A DNA stretch of 64,000 nt from BM520 sp964474455 (GTDB lineage: Bacteria; Bacteroidota; Bacteroidia; Bacteroidales; BM520), in assembly GCA_964474455.1 (NCBI GenBank), contig CAYYSU010000002.1, forward strand, positions 33,582-97,581, given 5' to 3'. Numbering within the stretch: position 1 is the stretch's first letter; each line of letters starts with the position of its first letter. The position numbers were made by a program, and so were the translations under genes. Positions 53,826 through 62,772 of the stretch are shown in pieces. The notes under the pieces are model-generated. The model was not told the origin of the DNA, did not search any database, and saw only the letters and a program-made list of their open reading frames with translations.

Positions 53826-54527
53826 ATGATAGATCCTCTGAATTATTTTTCCCGGATATATCCGTTTGATGGCAATACCATTGCCCGTTATGAATATGGC
53901 TTTCGTTATGTTTTTATAATGTTAAAAAATGGACGAGTTGGCGTTTGTGCCACTCTTAACAACCCTCCTGCGAACATTGATCCCTATACCCTGACTCCGA
54001 ATATGAATAATGTGCATCACAGAATGATTTATAACGCATGGCTAAACGCTACTATTAATTGCGACTCAGACGGTGAGGCGGATATTTTCGATGTGATTCC
54101 TTTTGACAAGTATGAGAACAATGTTATGGTTGGATTTTTCCGACCCGTGGTACAGCGTTTTGATAAAGCAGGAACCCCGGTGATAGTATTTGATCATGCG
54201 GTGGAAGACGCCCGCCTGGAGCATATGGATTTATTACCTGAAGCAGTAACAAATGCTGAACAAATCATTGTTACTTCTACAACTATCTTTAACGGGACAT
54301 TTTTTAAGGTGCTCTCTTTGAATAAAAACAATGTACCTGTTTATATGTTAGGACCATCAACCATTCTGCATGACGATATGTTTAACTACCCGGGAGTGAA
54401 AGCACTTTTCGGGATGTTATTTGATAATGGCGATAACAAGATTGGTGATATTATTGCCAATGGTGGAGGGACTCGCGATTTTAATACCTTTGCCGCTAAA
54501 ATTTACCGTAGTAAATATATTTTGTAA
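53826..54527 (+). CDS. DUF4213/DUF364 putative heavy-metal chelation protein
   Basis: A 233-residue protein. The N-terminal part (about 1-90) fits DUF4213, and the C-terminal part (about 100-230) fits DUF364: AEQIIVTSTTIFNGTF, VYMLGPSTILHDDMF and the final IIANGGGTRDF. The family is a Rossmann-type fold proposed to bind heavy metal ions and often lies near molybdenum- or iron-related genes; no reaction is proven. It is followed after two bases by thiF-like and then thiS-like genes, so all three probably serve one cofactor or sulfur-transfer pathway. Confidence 0.75.
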   Translation: MIDPLNYFSRIYPFDGNTIARYEYGFRYVFIMLKNGRVGVCATLNNPPANIDPYTLTPNMNNVHHRMIYNAWLNATINCDSDGEADIFDVIPFDKYENNVMVGFFRPVVQRFDKAGTPVIVFDHAVEDARLEHMDLLPEAVTNAEQIIVTSTTIFNGTFFKVLSLNKNNVPVYMLGPSTILHDDMFNYPGVKALFGMLFDNGDNKIGDIIANGGGTRDFNTFAAKIYRSKYIL

Positions 54528-54529
54528 TT

Positions 54530-55129
54530 ATGATGTATGCCATCCGGGAGCATTTAGCTTCCAAGGTTGTTGGGATTGCCGGAGCAGGGGGCTTAGGTTC
54601 TAACTGTGCTGTTTCTCTGGCGCGTACCGGAGTAGGAAAGATAATTATTTCTGACTTTGACATCGTCTCACGAAGTAATCTTGCTCGTCAGTACTATTTT
54701 GAAGATCAAATTGGACTTAGCAAGCCCAAAGCGTTAAAAATGAATATCTTTCGTATTGACCCGCATATTCGTATTGTAGTTCATTGTGAAAAAGTAACCC
54801 AGGATAATATCAGTCTGATGTTTGGAGATGTGGATGTTCTTGTGGAAGCTATGGATCTGGATTCTGAGAAACGGCAGTTTCTTGAAACAGCAATAGATTT
54901 GTGGCCGCAGCGGCCGTTGGTCTCCGGTAATGGAATGGCCGGTTGGGGTATGAATGACGAACTAAAAACTTCCAGGTTTGGAAACCTGTATATCTGTGGT
55001 GATTCTGTCTCTGCCGTATCTAAAGATACACCTCCACTCTCTCCTAGAGTGAACATCGTTGCTAACATGCAGGCGAATATTGTTTTGGATATTCTGATGA
55101 AAGATTTTGATATTAATATGTATAAATAA
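54530..55129 (+). CDS. ThiF-type E1-like adenylyltransferase (short, family 2)
   Basis: A 199-residue enzyme that activates the C terminus of a ThiS/MoaD-type carrier with ATP. The Rossmann motif GIAGAGGLGSN is near residues 14-24, DFDIVSRSNLARQYYF carries the nucleotide-binding Asp and Arg, and KALKMNIFRIDP follows. It lacks the CxxC zinc pairs and the extra C-terminal length of E. coli ThiF/MoeB, as in the short ThiF family found in anaerobes with ThiS. No thiG, thiH or other thiamine gene is in the window, so a tungsten/molybdenum cofactor role is as likely as thiamine. Confidence 0.82.
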   Translation: MMYAIREHLASKVVGIAGAGGLGSNCAVSLARTGVGKIIISDFDIVSRSNLARQYYFEDQIGLSKPKALKMNIFRIDPHIRIVVHCEKVTQDNISLMFGDVDVLVEAMDLDSEKRQFLETAIDLWPQRPLVSGNGMAGWGMNDELKTSRFGNLYICGDSVSAVSKDTPPLSPRVNIVANMQANIVLDILMKDFDINMYK

Positions 55130-55134
55130 CCGAT

Positions 55135-55338
55135 ATGATTATTACGTTAAATAATAAGCCGGAAACCATTGAAAAAGAGTCGCTTTCTGTCCAGGATCTC
55201 CTGGAGTACAAGAACTTTACTTTTAAAATGTTGGTGATAAAAATTAATGGCAAGTTGGTAAAAAAGGATGAATACAACACAACTTATGTTAAAGACGGAG
55301 ACACAGTACAGGTGTTGCATCTCGTCAGTGGTGGTTGA
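55135..55338 (+). CDS. ThiS/MoaD-like sulfur carrier protein
   Basis: A 67-residue beta-grasp protein (MIITLNNKPETI start, VLHLVSGG end). The C-terminal Gly-Gly is the site adenylated by the ThiF-like enzyme and then thiocarboxylated. It starts five bases after the thiF-like gene. Its stop codon abuts the folC stop codon on the other strand with no gap. Confidence 0.88.
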   Translation: MIITLNNKPETIEKESLSVQDLLEYKNFTFKMLVIKINGKLVKKDEYNTTYVKDGDTVQVLHLVSGG

Positions 55339-56670
55339 TTATTTGCCCAAATATTCCAGAAGATCTGCAACCACAAAGGTGCTTCCTCCAATAAAAACCA
55401 TATCCTTTTCTCCTGCTGAAGCCACTGCTTTTTCATAGGCTTTTGATACCGTTGAGCACAAATTAATCTTTTTAAATCCCAGATCCACTGCTGTTTGGTA
55501 TAGTATCTCTGCATCCAGGCTCCTTGGTATATCAGCCTTGCAGAAGTAAAAATCAGCATTCCGGGGAAACTCCCGTAATATATTTCCTGCTTCTTTATCG
55601 TTTACCACGCCCAACACCAGATGAAGATTCTTGTAAGAGGTGTTTTTTATCATCTTTACAACCTCTTTGACACCTTCTTTATTATGCCCGGTATCGCATA
55701 CTATCGTAGGTGTGGAAGAGATTATCTGCCAGCGCCCTCTGAGCGATGTGTTTTTAATAACGTTTTTCATTCCCTCTTTAATGGATGTTGTTGATACGGG
55801 GAAATGTGTGTTTTTTAGCATAACCAGAGCAACAACAGCAGTTTTAATGTTGCTCTCCTGGTAATTACCCATCAGCCCTGTAAATATTTCAGTGGGAATC
55901 TTTTCCTGACGGCTTTTAAGTTTATACTCTTTAAATGCCGGGATATCTTCATACGGCGGAGTAACGCTTTGTATCTCTTCAATTGATACATGTTCTTCTG
56001 CAAAGAGTATTGGCGCCTTTTCAATCTCTGCTTTATTCAGGAAAACCTCTTCTGTCTCCGGGAGGCTCTGACCTATGACTACCGGGATTTTATGTTTAAT
56101 GATTCCGGCTTTTTCTCCGGCAATTTCTTCCAATGAGTCGCCAAGAAATTGTTGGTGGTCGTGGCCGATATTTGTTATCACAGAGAGAATTGATGACACA
56201 ACATTTGTGCTGTCGAGGCGGCCACCCATTCCTGTTTCAAAAACCGCAATTTTCACTTTTTGTTTCTTAAAATGCCACAGTGCCATTGCAAAGGTAATCT
56301 CAAAAAATGAAGGGTTCACGTGGACAAATTGATTCGTATAGGTGTTTACAAATTCCACAACCTCCTGTTCGCTGATTTTCTTCCCGTTTACGGTAATCCT
56401 TTCCCTGAAATCGGTGAGATGTGGTGAGGTGTAGAGCCCAACTTTATAGCCTTGCTCCAAAAGTGCTGAGGTGATCATGTGCGAGACAGATCCTTTGCCA
56501 TTTGTTCCTGCCACATGTATTGCGGGAATATCCTCCTCTGGATTACCAAGCATTTCGCAAAGTGATATGGTATTGTTGAGGTTTGCTTTATATGCCGCCG
56601 CTCCGGTACGTTGGAACATTGGCAGTTGCGAAAAGAGAAATTCCAGAGTTTCTTTATAGTTTGTGACCAT
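55339..56670 (-). CDS. folC: folylpolyglutamate synthase / dihydrofolate synthase
   Basis: A 443-residue Mur-ligase-type enzyme adding glutamate to folates. It has the folate-binding N-terminal strand and P-loop HVAGTNGKGSVSHM (about 51-64), the SPHLTDFRERI motif, the ETGMGGRLDSTNVV block and the C domain with CDTGHNKEGV. Length is usual. It has its own promoter and is convergent with the DUF364-ThiF-ThiS operon. Confidence 0.96.
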   Translation of the reverse strand: MVTNYKETLEFLFSQLPMFQRTGAAAYKANLNNTISLCEMLGNPEEDIPAIHVAGTNGKGSVSHMITSALLEQGYKVGLYTSPHLTDFRERITVNGKKISEQEVVEFVNTYTNQFVHVNPSFFEITFAMALWHFKKQKVKIAVFETGMGGRLDSTNVVSSILSVITNIGHDHQQFLGDSLEEIAGEKAGIIKHKIPVVIGQSLPETEEVFLNKAEIEKAPILFAEEHVSIEEIQSVTPPYEDIPAFKEYKLKSRQEKIPTEIFTGLMGNYQESNIKTAVVALVMLKNTHFPVSTTSIKEGMKNVIKNTSLRGRWQIISSTPTIVCDTGHNKEGVKEVVKMIKNTSYKNLHLVLGVVNDKEAGNILREFPRNADFYFCKADIPRSLDAEILYQTAVDLGFKKINLCSTVSKAYEKAVASAGEKDMVFIGGSTFVVADLLEYLGK

Positions 56671-56687
56671 GATAAAAAATTATTGGG

Positions 56688-56695
56688 CAAAGGTA
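56688..56695 (-). promoter_or_regulatory. folC -7 promoter element
   Basis: The minus strand reads TACCTTTG, an exact match, 17 bases upstream of the ATG. It directly follows the tonB terminator. Confidence 0.65.
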
Positions 56696-56726
56696 AAAAA
56701 ACAGGCCGACAACGAGTGCCGACCTG
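56695..56726 (-). terminator. terminator of the ExbB-ExbD-TonB operon
   Basis: On the minus strand CAGGTCGGCA pairs with TGTCGGCCTG (two wobble pairs) around a five-base loop, followed by seven T. Confidence 0.85.
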
Positions 56727-56753
56727 CGATAATGATTGAAGATGGTGTGACCA

Positions 56754-57560
56754 TTAATTCAACCGTATAAAGTTATATGTTATTGTTCCTCGTTGAATCT
56801 CCGGGGCGTCGGGTTTTGGAGAGAAGCGAGCTCTTTTTGCTGCCGCTTCAGCTTCCTTCAACAACTTTTGATCCGTAACGGTAGTTCCCCTTGCTCCAGC
56901 TTCTGCTGTGGTTACATTTCCCTGGCGATCAACTCTTATGGTCACCACTACTTTTCCCTGATCGTCGGAGTTGTATGTGGGCTTTGGTAGTGACTTGGGG
57001 TTACGTCCACCCAAGTCGAAAGATATTCCATTCCCCAAACCTCCAAGTCCATCGTAATTCCCTGAGTCTTCGGTGCCATTTTCCTTACCCTGATCTCCCG
57101 GGTATAGGGTGTTTCCTTCGTTGCCGCCATCTTCTGATTCTTTTTGTTTCCCTTTATATAGAGCATTGGTGTTGACCACCGGTTTTGGTGGTTCCTGTTT
57201 TTCTTCCACTAACTCTTCCACCTTTTCTTCTACCTTTTCTTCCACTACTTCTTCAGCGGGTTCCTCTGCAGGTTCTTCGATATATGGAGTCTCTTCAGAT
57301 TCATTTGTCACCACCTGATCTTCAGTTTGAGGAATCTCTTCCATTACCGGTGGCGGCGTTTCTTCTTCCATAGGAGCGGGAGTTTCCTGTTGGTTGTTTC
57401 CGCTACCCACATCGGAGAACCCCAGGTCAACCTCCACACCTTCTTCACCTGGAAGGGGCAGGGGGGTGGAGAATCCGAAGAAAAACAGTAGTATCAGTGC
57501 TATGAGATGCACTATCACCGTTCCCAGGATACCTTTTATTTTATCACCACTTAATGCCAT
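56754..57560 (-). CDS. TonB-family energy transducer
   Basis: A 268-residue protein with an N-terminal membrane anchor (GTVIVHLIALILLFFFGF), a Pro/Glu-rich periplasm-spanning linker (about 50-130, with EEPAEE and EEKVEE repeats) and a C-terminal TonB domain (about 190-268; VVVTIRVDRQGNVTTAEAGARG, ARFSPKPDAPEIQRGTITYNF). It passes proton-motive energy from ExbBD to outer-membrane receptors. It starts with a one-base overlap with exbD and is the last gene of the operon. Confidence 0.93.
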   Translation of the reverse strand: MALSGDKIKGILGTVIVHLIALILLFFFGFSTPLPLPGEEGVEVDLGFSDVGSGNNQQETPAPMEEETPPPVMEEIPQTEDQVVTNESEETPYIEEPAEEPAEEVVEEKVEEKVEELVEEKQEPPKPVVNTNALYKGKQKESEDGGNEGNTLYPGDQGKENGTEDSGNYDGLGGLGNGISFDLGGRNPKSLPKPTYNSDDQGKVVVTIRVDRQGNVTTAEAGARGTTVTDQKLLKEAEAAAKRARFSPKPDAPEIQRGTITYNFIRLN

Positions 57561-57976
57561 TATTTACGTGGTTTAGTTGCCAAAATAATTTTATGCTTTG
57601 AATCATAGAGTCTGTTAACCTCATTTACTGCATCGATCACGTTCACCAGCGCCTGTATCTCAACAGATTTTTCTGCTCTGACAACTACGGAACTTTCAAA
57701 TTCCTCGCGCAGCACATTGGCCAGTCCGTCAACCATGGTGTTTTCATCCACAGGAGTACCGTCCACATAGTAGATGAGGTCTGAGTCGATGTACACGGTT
57801 ACGGTAGCAGGCTTTGCCATAGTCTTGCTGTTACTGGAAGGTAAGAGCAGTTTTACGGCGTTGGGTGCCACCAGTGTTGAAGTAAGCATAAAGAATATCA
57901 ACAACAGGAACACCAGATCCGACATGGATGACATGTTGAATTCGACACGTTTTTTATTTCTGACTCGTAATGCCAT
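57560..57976 (-). CDS. exbD: ExbD/TolR-family proton-channel component
   Basis: A 138-residue protein with one N-terminal membrane helix (DLVFLLLIFFMLTSTLV), whose Asp (in MSDLVF) is the proton-path residue of the family, and a periplasmic domain (VYIDSDLIYYVDGTPVDENTM; VVRAEKSVEIQALVNVIDAV). It follows exbB by 12 bases. Confidence 0.93.
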   Translation of the reverse strand: MALRVRNKKRVEFNMSSMSDLVFLLLIFFMLTSTLVAPNAVKLLLPSSNSKTMAKPATVTVYIDSDLIYYVDGTPVDENTMVDGLANVLREEFESSVVVRAEKSVEIQALVNVIDAVNEVNRLYDSKHKIILATKPRK

Positions 57977-57988
57977 AGTTGTATTTTT

Positions 57989-58705
57989 TTAGGATGCCGG
58001 TTCATAAAGTACGTCCATAAATTCCTGTGCTCTGGCTTCCAGCAGGAAGACCATTTTTTCGATTCTCGCCACAAGAATATTATAGAGTACATAACCGATA
58101 ATACCTACTATAAGGCCGCCAACAGTGGTTATCATTGCCTGATAAATACCAGATGACAGTAATCCGATATCTATGTTGTTTCCTGCCATGGACATATCGT
58201 AGAATGCTCTGACCATACCTATAACCGTACCCAGAAAACCAACCATTGGTGCTATAGATGCTATGGTTGATATCACGGCAACATTTTTTTCTAGTCGTGC
58301 CACTTCCAGGTTTCCTACGTTTTCAATGGCAGCGTTGATATCGTTAAGGGGTTTTCCGATACGGGAGAGTCCTTTCTGGATCATCTTTGCAATAGGAGTG
58401 TTTGTTGTTTTACACAGGTCTTTTGCCGAATCCAGCCTGCCGTTGTGCATGAAATCCCTGATATTGTTCATGAAGTTTTTATCTTCTTTGGTAGCACGAA
58501 TAAGCATCAGATATCTTTCTATGAAGATATATACGGCGAGAATGGACATTAATGCCAACACCACCATAATCCATCCACCTTTTTGAACCATTTCCCAGCC
58601 CAGTATGGTGACCTCTCCCGCTTCTTCGGTCACGGCTACTTGTGTTGCTGCTTGTGCCAGTGTTTCTGCTCCCTGGCTAAATGCTAAAATAACTTGATTA
58701 AGCAT
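57989..58705 (-). CDS. exbB: ExbB/TolQ/MotA-family proton-channel protein
   Basis: A 238-residue inner-membrane protein with three membrane segments (MVVLALMSILAVYIFIERYLML; ISTIASIAPMVGFLGTVIGMV; IYQAMITTVGGLIVGIIGYVLYNIL). The GFLGTVIGMVRAF block is the family signature. First gene of the ExbB-ExbD-TonB operon; the promoter lies in the 115 bases upstream but I see no clear -7 match. Confidence 0.93.
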   Translation of the reverse strand: MLNQVILAFSQGAETLAQAATQVAVTEEAGEVTILGWEMVQKGGWIMVVLALMSILAVYIFIERYLMLIRATKEDKNFMNNIRDFMHNGRLDSAKDLCKTTNTPIAKMIQKGLSRIGKPLNDINAAIENVGNLEVARLEKNVAVISTIASIAPMVGFLGTVIGMVRAFYDMSMAGNNIDIGLLSSGIYQAMITTVGGLIVGIIGYVLYNILVARIEKMVFLLEARAQEFMDVLYEPAS

Positions 58706-58820
58706 AGAGTCTGTTTTTTTTATTATGCTAAATTAATAATCCTGATTCTGCCAAATGGTAATAACGGCATATTTTTCCTAACAGGGTTTTGTTAATATAA
58801 ACTGATTTTCCGGGTTTTTA

Positions 58821-59885
58821 TTATAGGCTGCAAATGATACCTCCACAATTGTTCCGTGAAGCACCTGTTACTTCGGCCATTATGTTTGGCTTTTCCACCA
58901 TTCGCAAAAGTCCGAGCCAGGCAAAAACGATAGCTTCCTTGTAGTCTATTATCTCCCTTTGGGGGATAATAATCTTTTTCTCTGTTTTTGATTTGATTTT
59001 TTCTATCAAGAATATGTTTCTTGCGCCGCCACCGGTGGTGAGGACTCTATTGCCTGTTGCCATGTTTATACTGTAAGCAATCTGTGATGTGATATGCTCA
59101 ACACAGGTTGACATAATATCAGCTGTTGGTCTCTTTTGTGTTATCATGGGGATGACGTTGTTCTCCACCCATTCGCGACCCAATGATTTAGGAAATGGTT
59201 TTTGATAATATGGCAGATGGTTTAATGAGGCCAGTAATCCGTGGATAATACTTCCTGAGCGGGCCATGTTACCGTTTTCATCGAAGTCTTTACCCTCTTT
59301 TTGTGCCAGCATATTAAGGATATAATTACAAACACTAATATCTCCGGCAACTCTTTTACCTTTATTGTCAAATGAGATATTGCTAAAACCACCAAGATTG
59401 AGGCACATATCATATTCGCCAAAGAGATCTCTGTCACCTACGGGTACCAAAGGAGCTCCGTGGCCTCCCAGGGCTACATCCAGAGAACGAAAATCATATA
59501 TTACCGGAATGCCCGTTTCAGATGCTATCGATGCACCATGACCAACCTGTACTGTATATCCTGCAGCAGGGTTGTGGAAAATTGTGTGCCCGTGTGAGGC
59601 AATGGCACAGGGCCTTTTCTTGCTATCGGCAAGAAAGCGGTTCACACATTCACCAAGATACTTTCCGTATTCTCTGTCAACGCGGCAAAAGGTTTCAGCA
59701 TCAACGGTATGTAGTGTTCTTAAGGTTTCTGTTAATTCTTTATTGTATTCAACAGTATCGGACTTTTCAACCTTAAAAATCCATCTGTTATTATCATAAA
59801 AAAAGGAACACAGAACCATATCCAAACCGTCCAATGATGTTCCGGACATCAACCCGACGAGGGTATATGTCATGTTTTTCTTCAT
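58821..59885 (-). CDS. anmK: anhydro-N-acetylmuramic acid kinase
   Basis: A 354-residue kinase of peptidoglycan recycling, which converts 1,6-anhydro-MurNAc and ATP to MurNAc 6-phosphate. It has the family signature GLMSGTSLDGLD, ASHGHTIFHNP, the DFRSLDVALGGHGAPLVPVGD block and CLNLGGFSNIS. It overlaps the murF stop by one base (TAATG), so both are translated from one message. Confidence 0.96.
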   Translation of the reverse strand: MKKNMTYTLVGLMSGTSLDGLDMVLCSFFYDNNRWIFKVEKSDTVEYNKELTETLRTLHTVDAETFCRVDREYGKYLGECVNRFLADSKKRPCAIASHGHTIFHNPAAGYTVQVGHGASIASETGIPVIYDFRSLDVALGGHGAPLVPVGDRDLFGEYDMCLNLGGFSNISFDNKGKRVAGDISVCNYILNMLAQKEGKDFDENGNMARSGSIIHGLLASLNHLPYYQKPFPKSLGREWVENNVIPMITQKRPTADIMSTCVEHITSQIAYSINMATGNRVLTTGGGARNIFLIEKIKSKTEKKIIIPQREIIDYKEAIVFAWLGLLRMVEKPNIMAEVTGASRNNCGGIICSL

Positions 59886-61177
59886 TATAAAATAATTTTT
59901 AGAAGTTCCAGCTTAACCCCTCTCGATCCTTTAATGAGGATTGTATATCCTTCAATTTTTTCTGCGGCTAGGAATTGCTCACACGCTATTACATCTGCGA
60001 AAGCATGATAATTTTTATTATGATTTGCTGACATAAATTCATTACCCACAAGAATAACCAATTGAAAGTCATTTTCTTTTAGTTGTTTGATTATTGCTAA
60101 ATGTTCTTTTTGTGATTCTTGTCCCAGCTCCAGCATGTCGCCAAGGATAACAGCTTTTTTTTCTGCTGTGCCGCTGGCAAAAGAACGGAGAGCGCTGCTC
60201 ATACTTGTTGGATTAGCATTGTAGGCATCCATTATCAGGATATTTCGCTCTTTTTTTTCCACCTGCGACCTGTTGTTTGAAGGCTCATAAGACGCTATTG
60301 CTGCAACTATTTCGTTTATTCCAACATCAAAAAAACTTCCTATAGCTGTGGCTGCCAGTACATTGAACAGGTTGTGCTCGCCAAACAGGTTTGTTTTTAA
60401 TGTAACAGCCTGATCATTATTAGATGTTTTTAGTTTTACAGTAATGGTGGGATCACTAGTAATAATCCTTCCGTTTATTGTTTCATTGTCGGTGCCATAG
60501 ATCATTGCATTAGGGTACTCTTTATACTGTGAAAGCCATGGTTCTTCATTGAGGAAGAAAATGGGTCCCTGTTTTTTGATAATATGGTCGAAGAGAGATT
60601 TTTTTGTTTTGAAAACGCCCTCTTCAGAGCCAAATCCTTCCAGATGAGCTTTTCCTATGTTTGTGATAATACCTATGTCAGGGTCAGCTATACGGCATAG
60701 TTCTGCAATCTCTCCAGGATGGTTTGCTCCCATTTCGATTATTGCCATTTCAGCCAGTGGCGGAATAGCCAGTAATGTCAATGGAACGCCTATGTGGTTA
60801 TTAAAGTTCCCTTTTGTTGCATAGGTTTTATATTTTTTAGATAGCACAGCATTAGTCAGCTCCTTTGTTGTGGTTTTGCCATTGGTTCCTGTTATGGCAA
60901 TTATTTTTGCTTGCAGGTGTTTTCTGTGTTCAGCTGCCAGTTGTTGAAGAGCCAGCAGAACACTTTGCCTGCGGATAGTTTTTTGAGGCGGAGTATCTGT
61001 TTCTTCATCAGTAACTACGTATGCGGCACCTTTTTTCAATGCTTCTGCTGCGAATTCATTGGCATTAAAATTTTCTCCTTTAAGGGCGAAGAAAATGCTT
61101 CCTTTTCTGATCTTACGAGTGTCAGTATCAATCAAAGGATGCTTTAGATATATATGATATAGATTTTTTGTGATCAT
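59885..61177 (-). CDS. murF: UDP-N-acetylmuramoyl-tripeptide--D-alanyl-D-alanine ligase
   Basis: A 430-residue Mur ligase that adds D-Ala-D-Ala to the cell-wall precursor. N domain: DTRKIRKGSIFFALKGEN. The P-loop ITGTNGKTTTKEL is near 93-105, GNFNNHIGVPLTLL is the substrate-binding block, and DAYNANPTSM lies in the C domain. It is downstream of gldJ behind a terminator; this gldJ-murF order is, as I recall, common in Bacteroidota. Confidence 0.96.
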   Translation of the reverse strand: MITKNLYHIYLKHPLIDTDTRKIRKGSIFFALKGENFNANEFAAEALKKGAAYVVTDEETDTPPQKTIRRQSVLLALQQLAAEHRKHLQAKIIAITGTNGKTTTKELTNAVLSKKYKTYATKGNFNNHIGVPLTLLAIPPLAEMAIIEMGANHPGEIAELCRIADPDIGIITNIGKAHLEGFGSEEGVFKTKKSLFDHIIKKQGPIFFLNEEPWLSQYKEYPNAMIYGTDNETINGRIITSDPTITVKLKTSNNDQAVTLKTNLFGEHNLFNVLAATAIGSFFDVGINEIVAAIASYEPSNNRSQVEKKERNILIMDAYNANPTSMSSALRSFASGTAEKKAVILGDMLELGQESQKEHLAIIKQLKENDFQLVILVGNEFMSANHNKNYHAFADVIACEQFLAAEKIEGYTILIKGSRGVKLELLKIIL

Positions 61178-61188
61178 GGTTAAAAGTA

Positions 61189-61217
61189 CAAAAAAAAGGC
61201 ATCCATAATAGATGCCT
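61189..61217 (-). terminator. terminator of the porP-gldJ unit
   Basis: The arms AGGCATC and GATGCCT enclose a seven-base loop and are followed by seven T on the minus strand, 26 bases past the gldJ stop codon. Confidence 0.85.
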
Positions 61218-61242
61218 AAGAATATATGTGAAAACAGGGTTT

Positions 61243-62733
61243 TTATTTTCCGGCGCTCACCTGGCTACCAACGCGATCCATGGCGCAGCGGAATCCGATG
61301 AAGTTCGTAGCTTCATTTTCGTCGAGGTAGCGACGCACCGACGGCGAGAGGAAGTATGCTGCATCATTCCAGCTACCACCTTTAAAGACGCGAGTCTGGT
61401 CACTGATAAGTGAACGGTCAGCGTATGCGTACATGTTATTAGTAGTATTGCTGCCTTCCTGAGGCTGTGAAGCCCAGTCTACGCCTGCCTGTGACTGATA
61501 GTCACCGTCGAGGTAGTTGATGTTATCAGCTTTACGATAGTTTCTGCGTGTGAGGCTTTCTTCTACTGTTACATCACGATATTTTATGCGACCCATAGAG
61601 TCTTTCTCTACGAGGAACCCTTCTTCGTCAGTCTCTTTTGTTGTGAAGACATTACCACGAAAAGGGTTAAGGTCTTCGACATCCTCGAAAGAGCTGGGGC
61701 GATAAACATCCATTACCCACTCGGCAACGTTGCCAGCCATGTTATATAGACCGTAATCGTTGGGCCAGTATGAACCGACCTGTGCTGGGATCATCGCACC
61801 ATCATTAAGGTTTCCTGCAACACCCATGTAGTCACCACGTGCACGTTTAAAGTTAGCTATGAAGCTACCGTTGTATTTTTTGTCGTCAGTACGAATGATA
61901 TTTCCATTCCATGGGTATATGCGTCGTTCCACAACACGGTTGTAGAGAGTATTACCAATAAGCCCCAGGGCAGCATATTCCCATTCTGCCTCTGTTGGGA
62001 GTCGGTATTTAGGTAAAAGGATTCCATCTTCCCATCGTACCGGTCGTGTTTCTCCTTCAGAACCCGCTGAAGGGAGGTTTTCTTTTACTATACCATCGTA
62101 TTGTCTGGCCAGATACGCTTCAGTATTGAAGTTTTTTTCGTTCTGTTGTCCCGGGTCCGGCTCAAGGATACCTTCACTAATAAGGATCATTTCGTTAACA
62201 CGGTCGGTTCTCCAGGTACAGAAGTTCATAGCCTGCACCCAGTCAACACCAACAACAGGATAGTTTCTGTATGACGGATGGCGAAGGTAGTTTTCCACCA
62301 AAGGTTCATTGTATCCTAGTTTTTCGCGCCATACCAGAGTGTCAACGAGGGCATCCTGTACGATTTGTGGAAAATCCTGACCAAAGACTCTGTTAAGCCA
62401 GTACAGGTATTCCAGATAGTCCACGTTTGCGACTTCTGTTTCATCCATATAGAAAGAAGAGATTGTTACTCTTCGGGGAGAGTTATCATATTCGCCGAGT
62501 ATTTTTTCCTGGGTATTACCCATTACGAAAGTACCACCTTCAATAAATACAAGGCCCGGACCTGCAACCTGTTCACGGTATGAGTCATTCACTTCAAAAC
62601 CTCCCATTTGTGGGTCGTTATATGCCCAGCCGGTGGTTTTTGAATAACTTCCGCTGCCACTATTACATGCCGTAAACATAATACCTGCTCCCAGTAATAT
62701 GGCTAGTGCCAAAAGGTTTTTTCTTACCATCAT
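61243..62733 (-). CDS. gldJ: GldJ-type T9SS/gliding lipoprotein
   Basis: A 496-residue outer-membrane lipoprotein of the SUMF1 (formylglycine-generating enzyme-like) fold used in T9SS rings. Lipobox FTAC (Cys23). The sequence (TTGWAYNDPQMGGF; GPGLVFIEGGTFVMG; SPRRVTISSFYMDETEVAN; YPVVGVDWVQAMNFCTWRTDRVNE) matches my memory of GldJ better than GldK/PorK, which lack the TGW-GGF opening. The gene is preceded by porP and followed by murF; gldL, gldM and gldN are not in the window. If it were PorK, that absence would be unusual. The start could be the first or second Met. Confidence 0.8.
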   Translation of the reverse strand: MMVRKNLLALAILLGAGIMFTACNSGSGSYSKTTGWAYNDPQMGGFEVNDSYREQVAGPGLVFIEGGTFVMGNTQEKILGEYDNSPRRVTISSFYMDETEVANVDYLEYLYWLNRVFGQDFPQIVQDALVDTLVWREKLGYNEPLVENYLRHPSYRNYPVVGVDWVQAMNFCTWRTDRVNEMILISEGILEPDPGQQNEKNFNTEAYLARQYDGIVKENLPSAGSEGETRPVRWEDGILLPKYRLPTEAEWEYAALGLIGNTLYNRVVERRIYPWNGNIIRTDDKKYNGSFIANFKRARGDYMGVAGNLNDGAMIPAQVGSYWPNDYGLYNMAGNVAEWVMDVYRPSSFEDVEDLNPFRGNVFTTKETDEEGFLVEKDSMGRIKYRDVTVEESLTRRNYRKADNINYLDGDYQSQAGVDWASQPQEGSNTTNNMYAYADRSLISDQTRVFKGGSWNDAAYFLSPSVRRYLDENEATNFIGFRCAMDRVGSQVSAGK

Positions 62734-62772
62734 TTTTCCTGTTATGCTTTTTAATTTATATTTCTAATCTAA

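Noticed and set aside
61243..62733. Formylglycine-generating sulfatase activator
   Set aside because: The SUMF1 fold is used structurally in GldJ/GldK lipoproteins; lipobox and PorP neighbour support T9SS.
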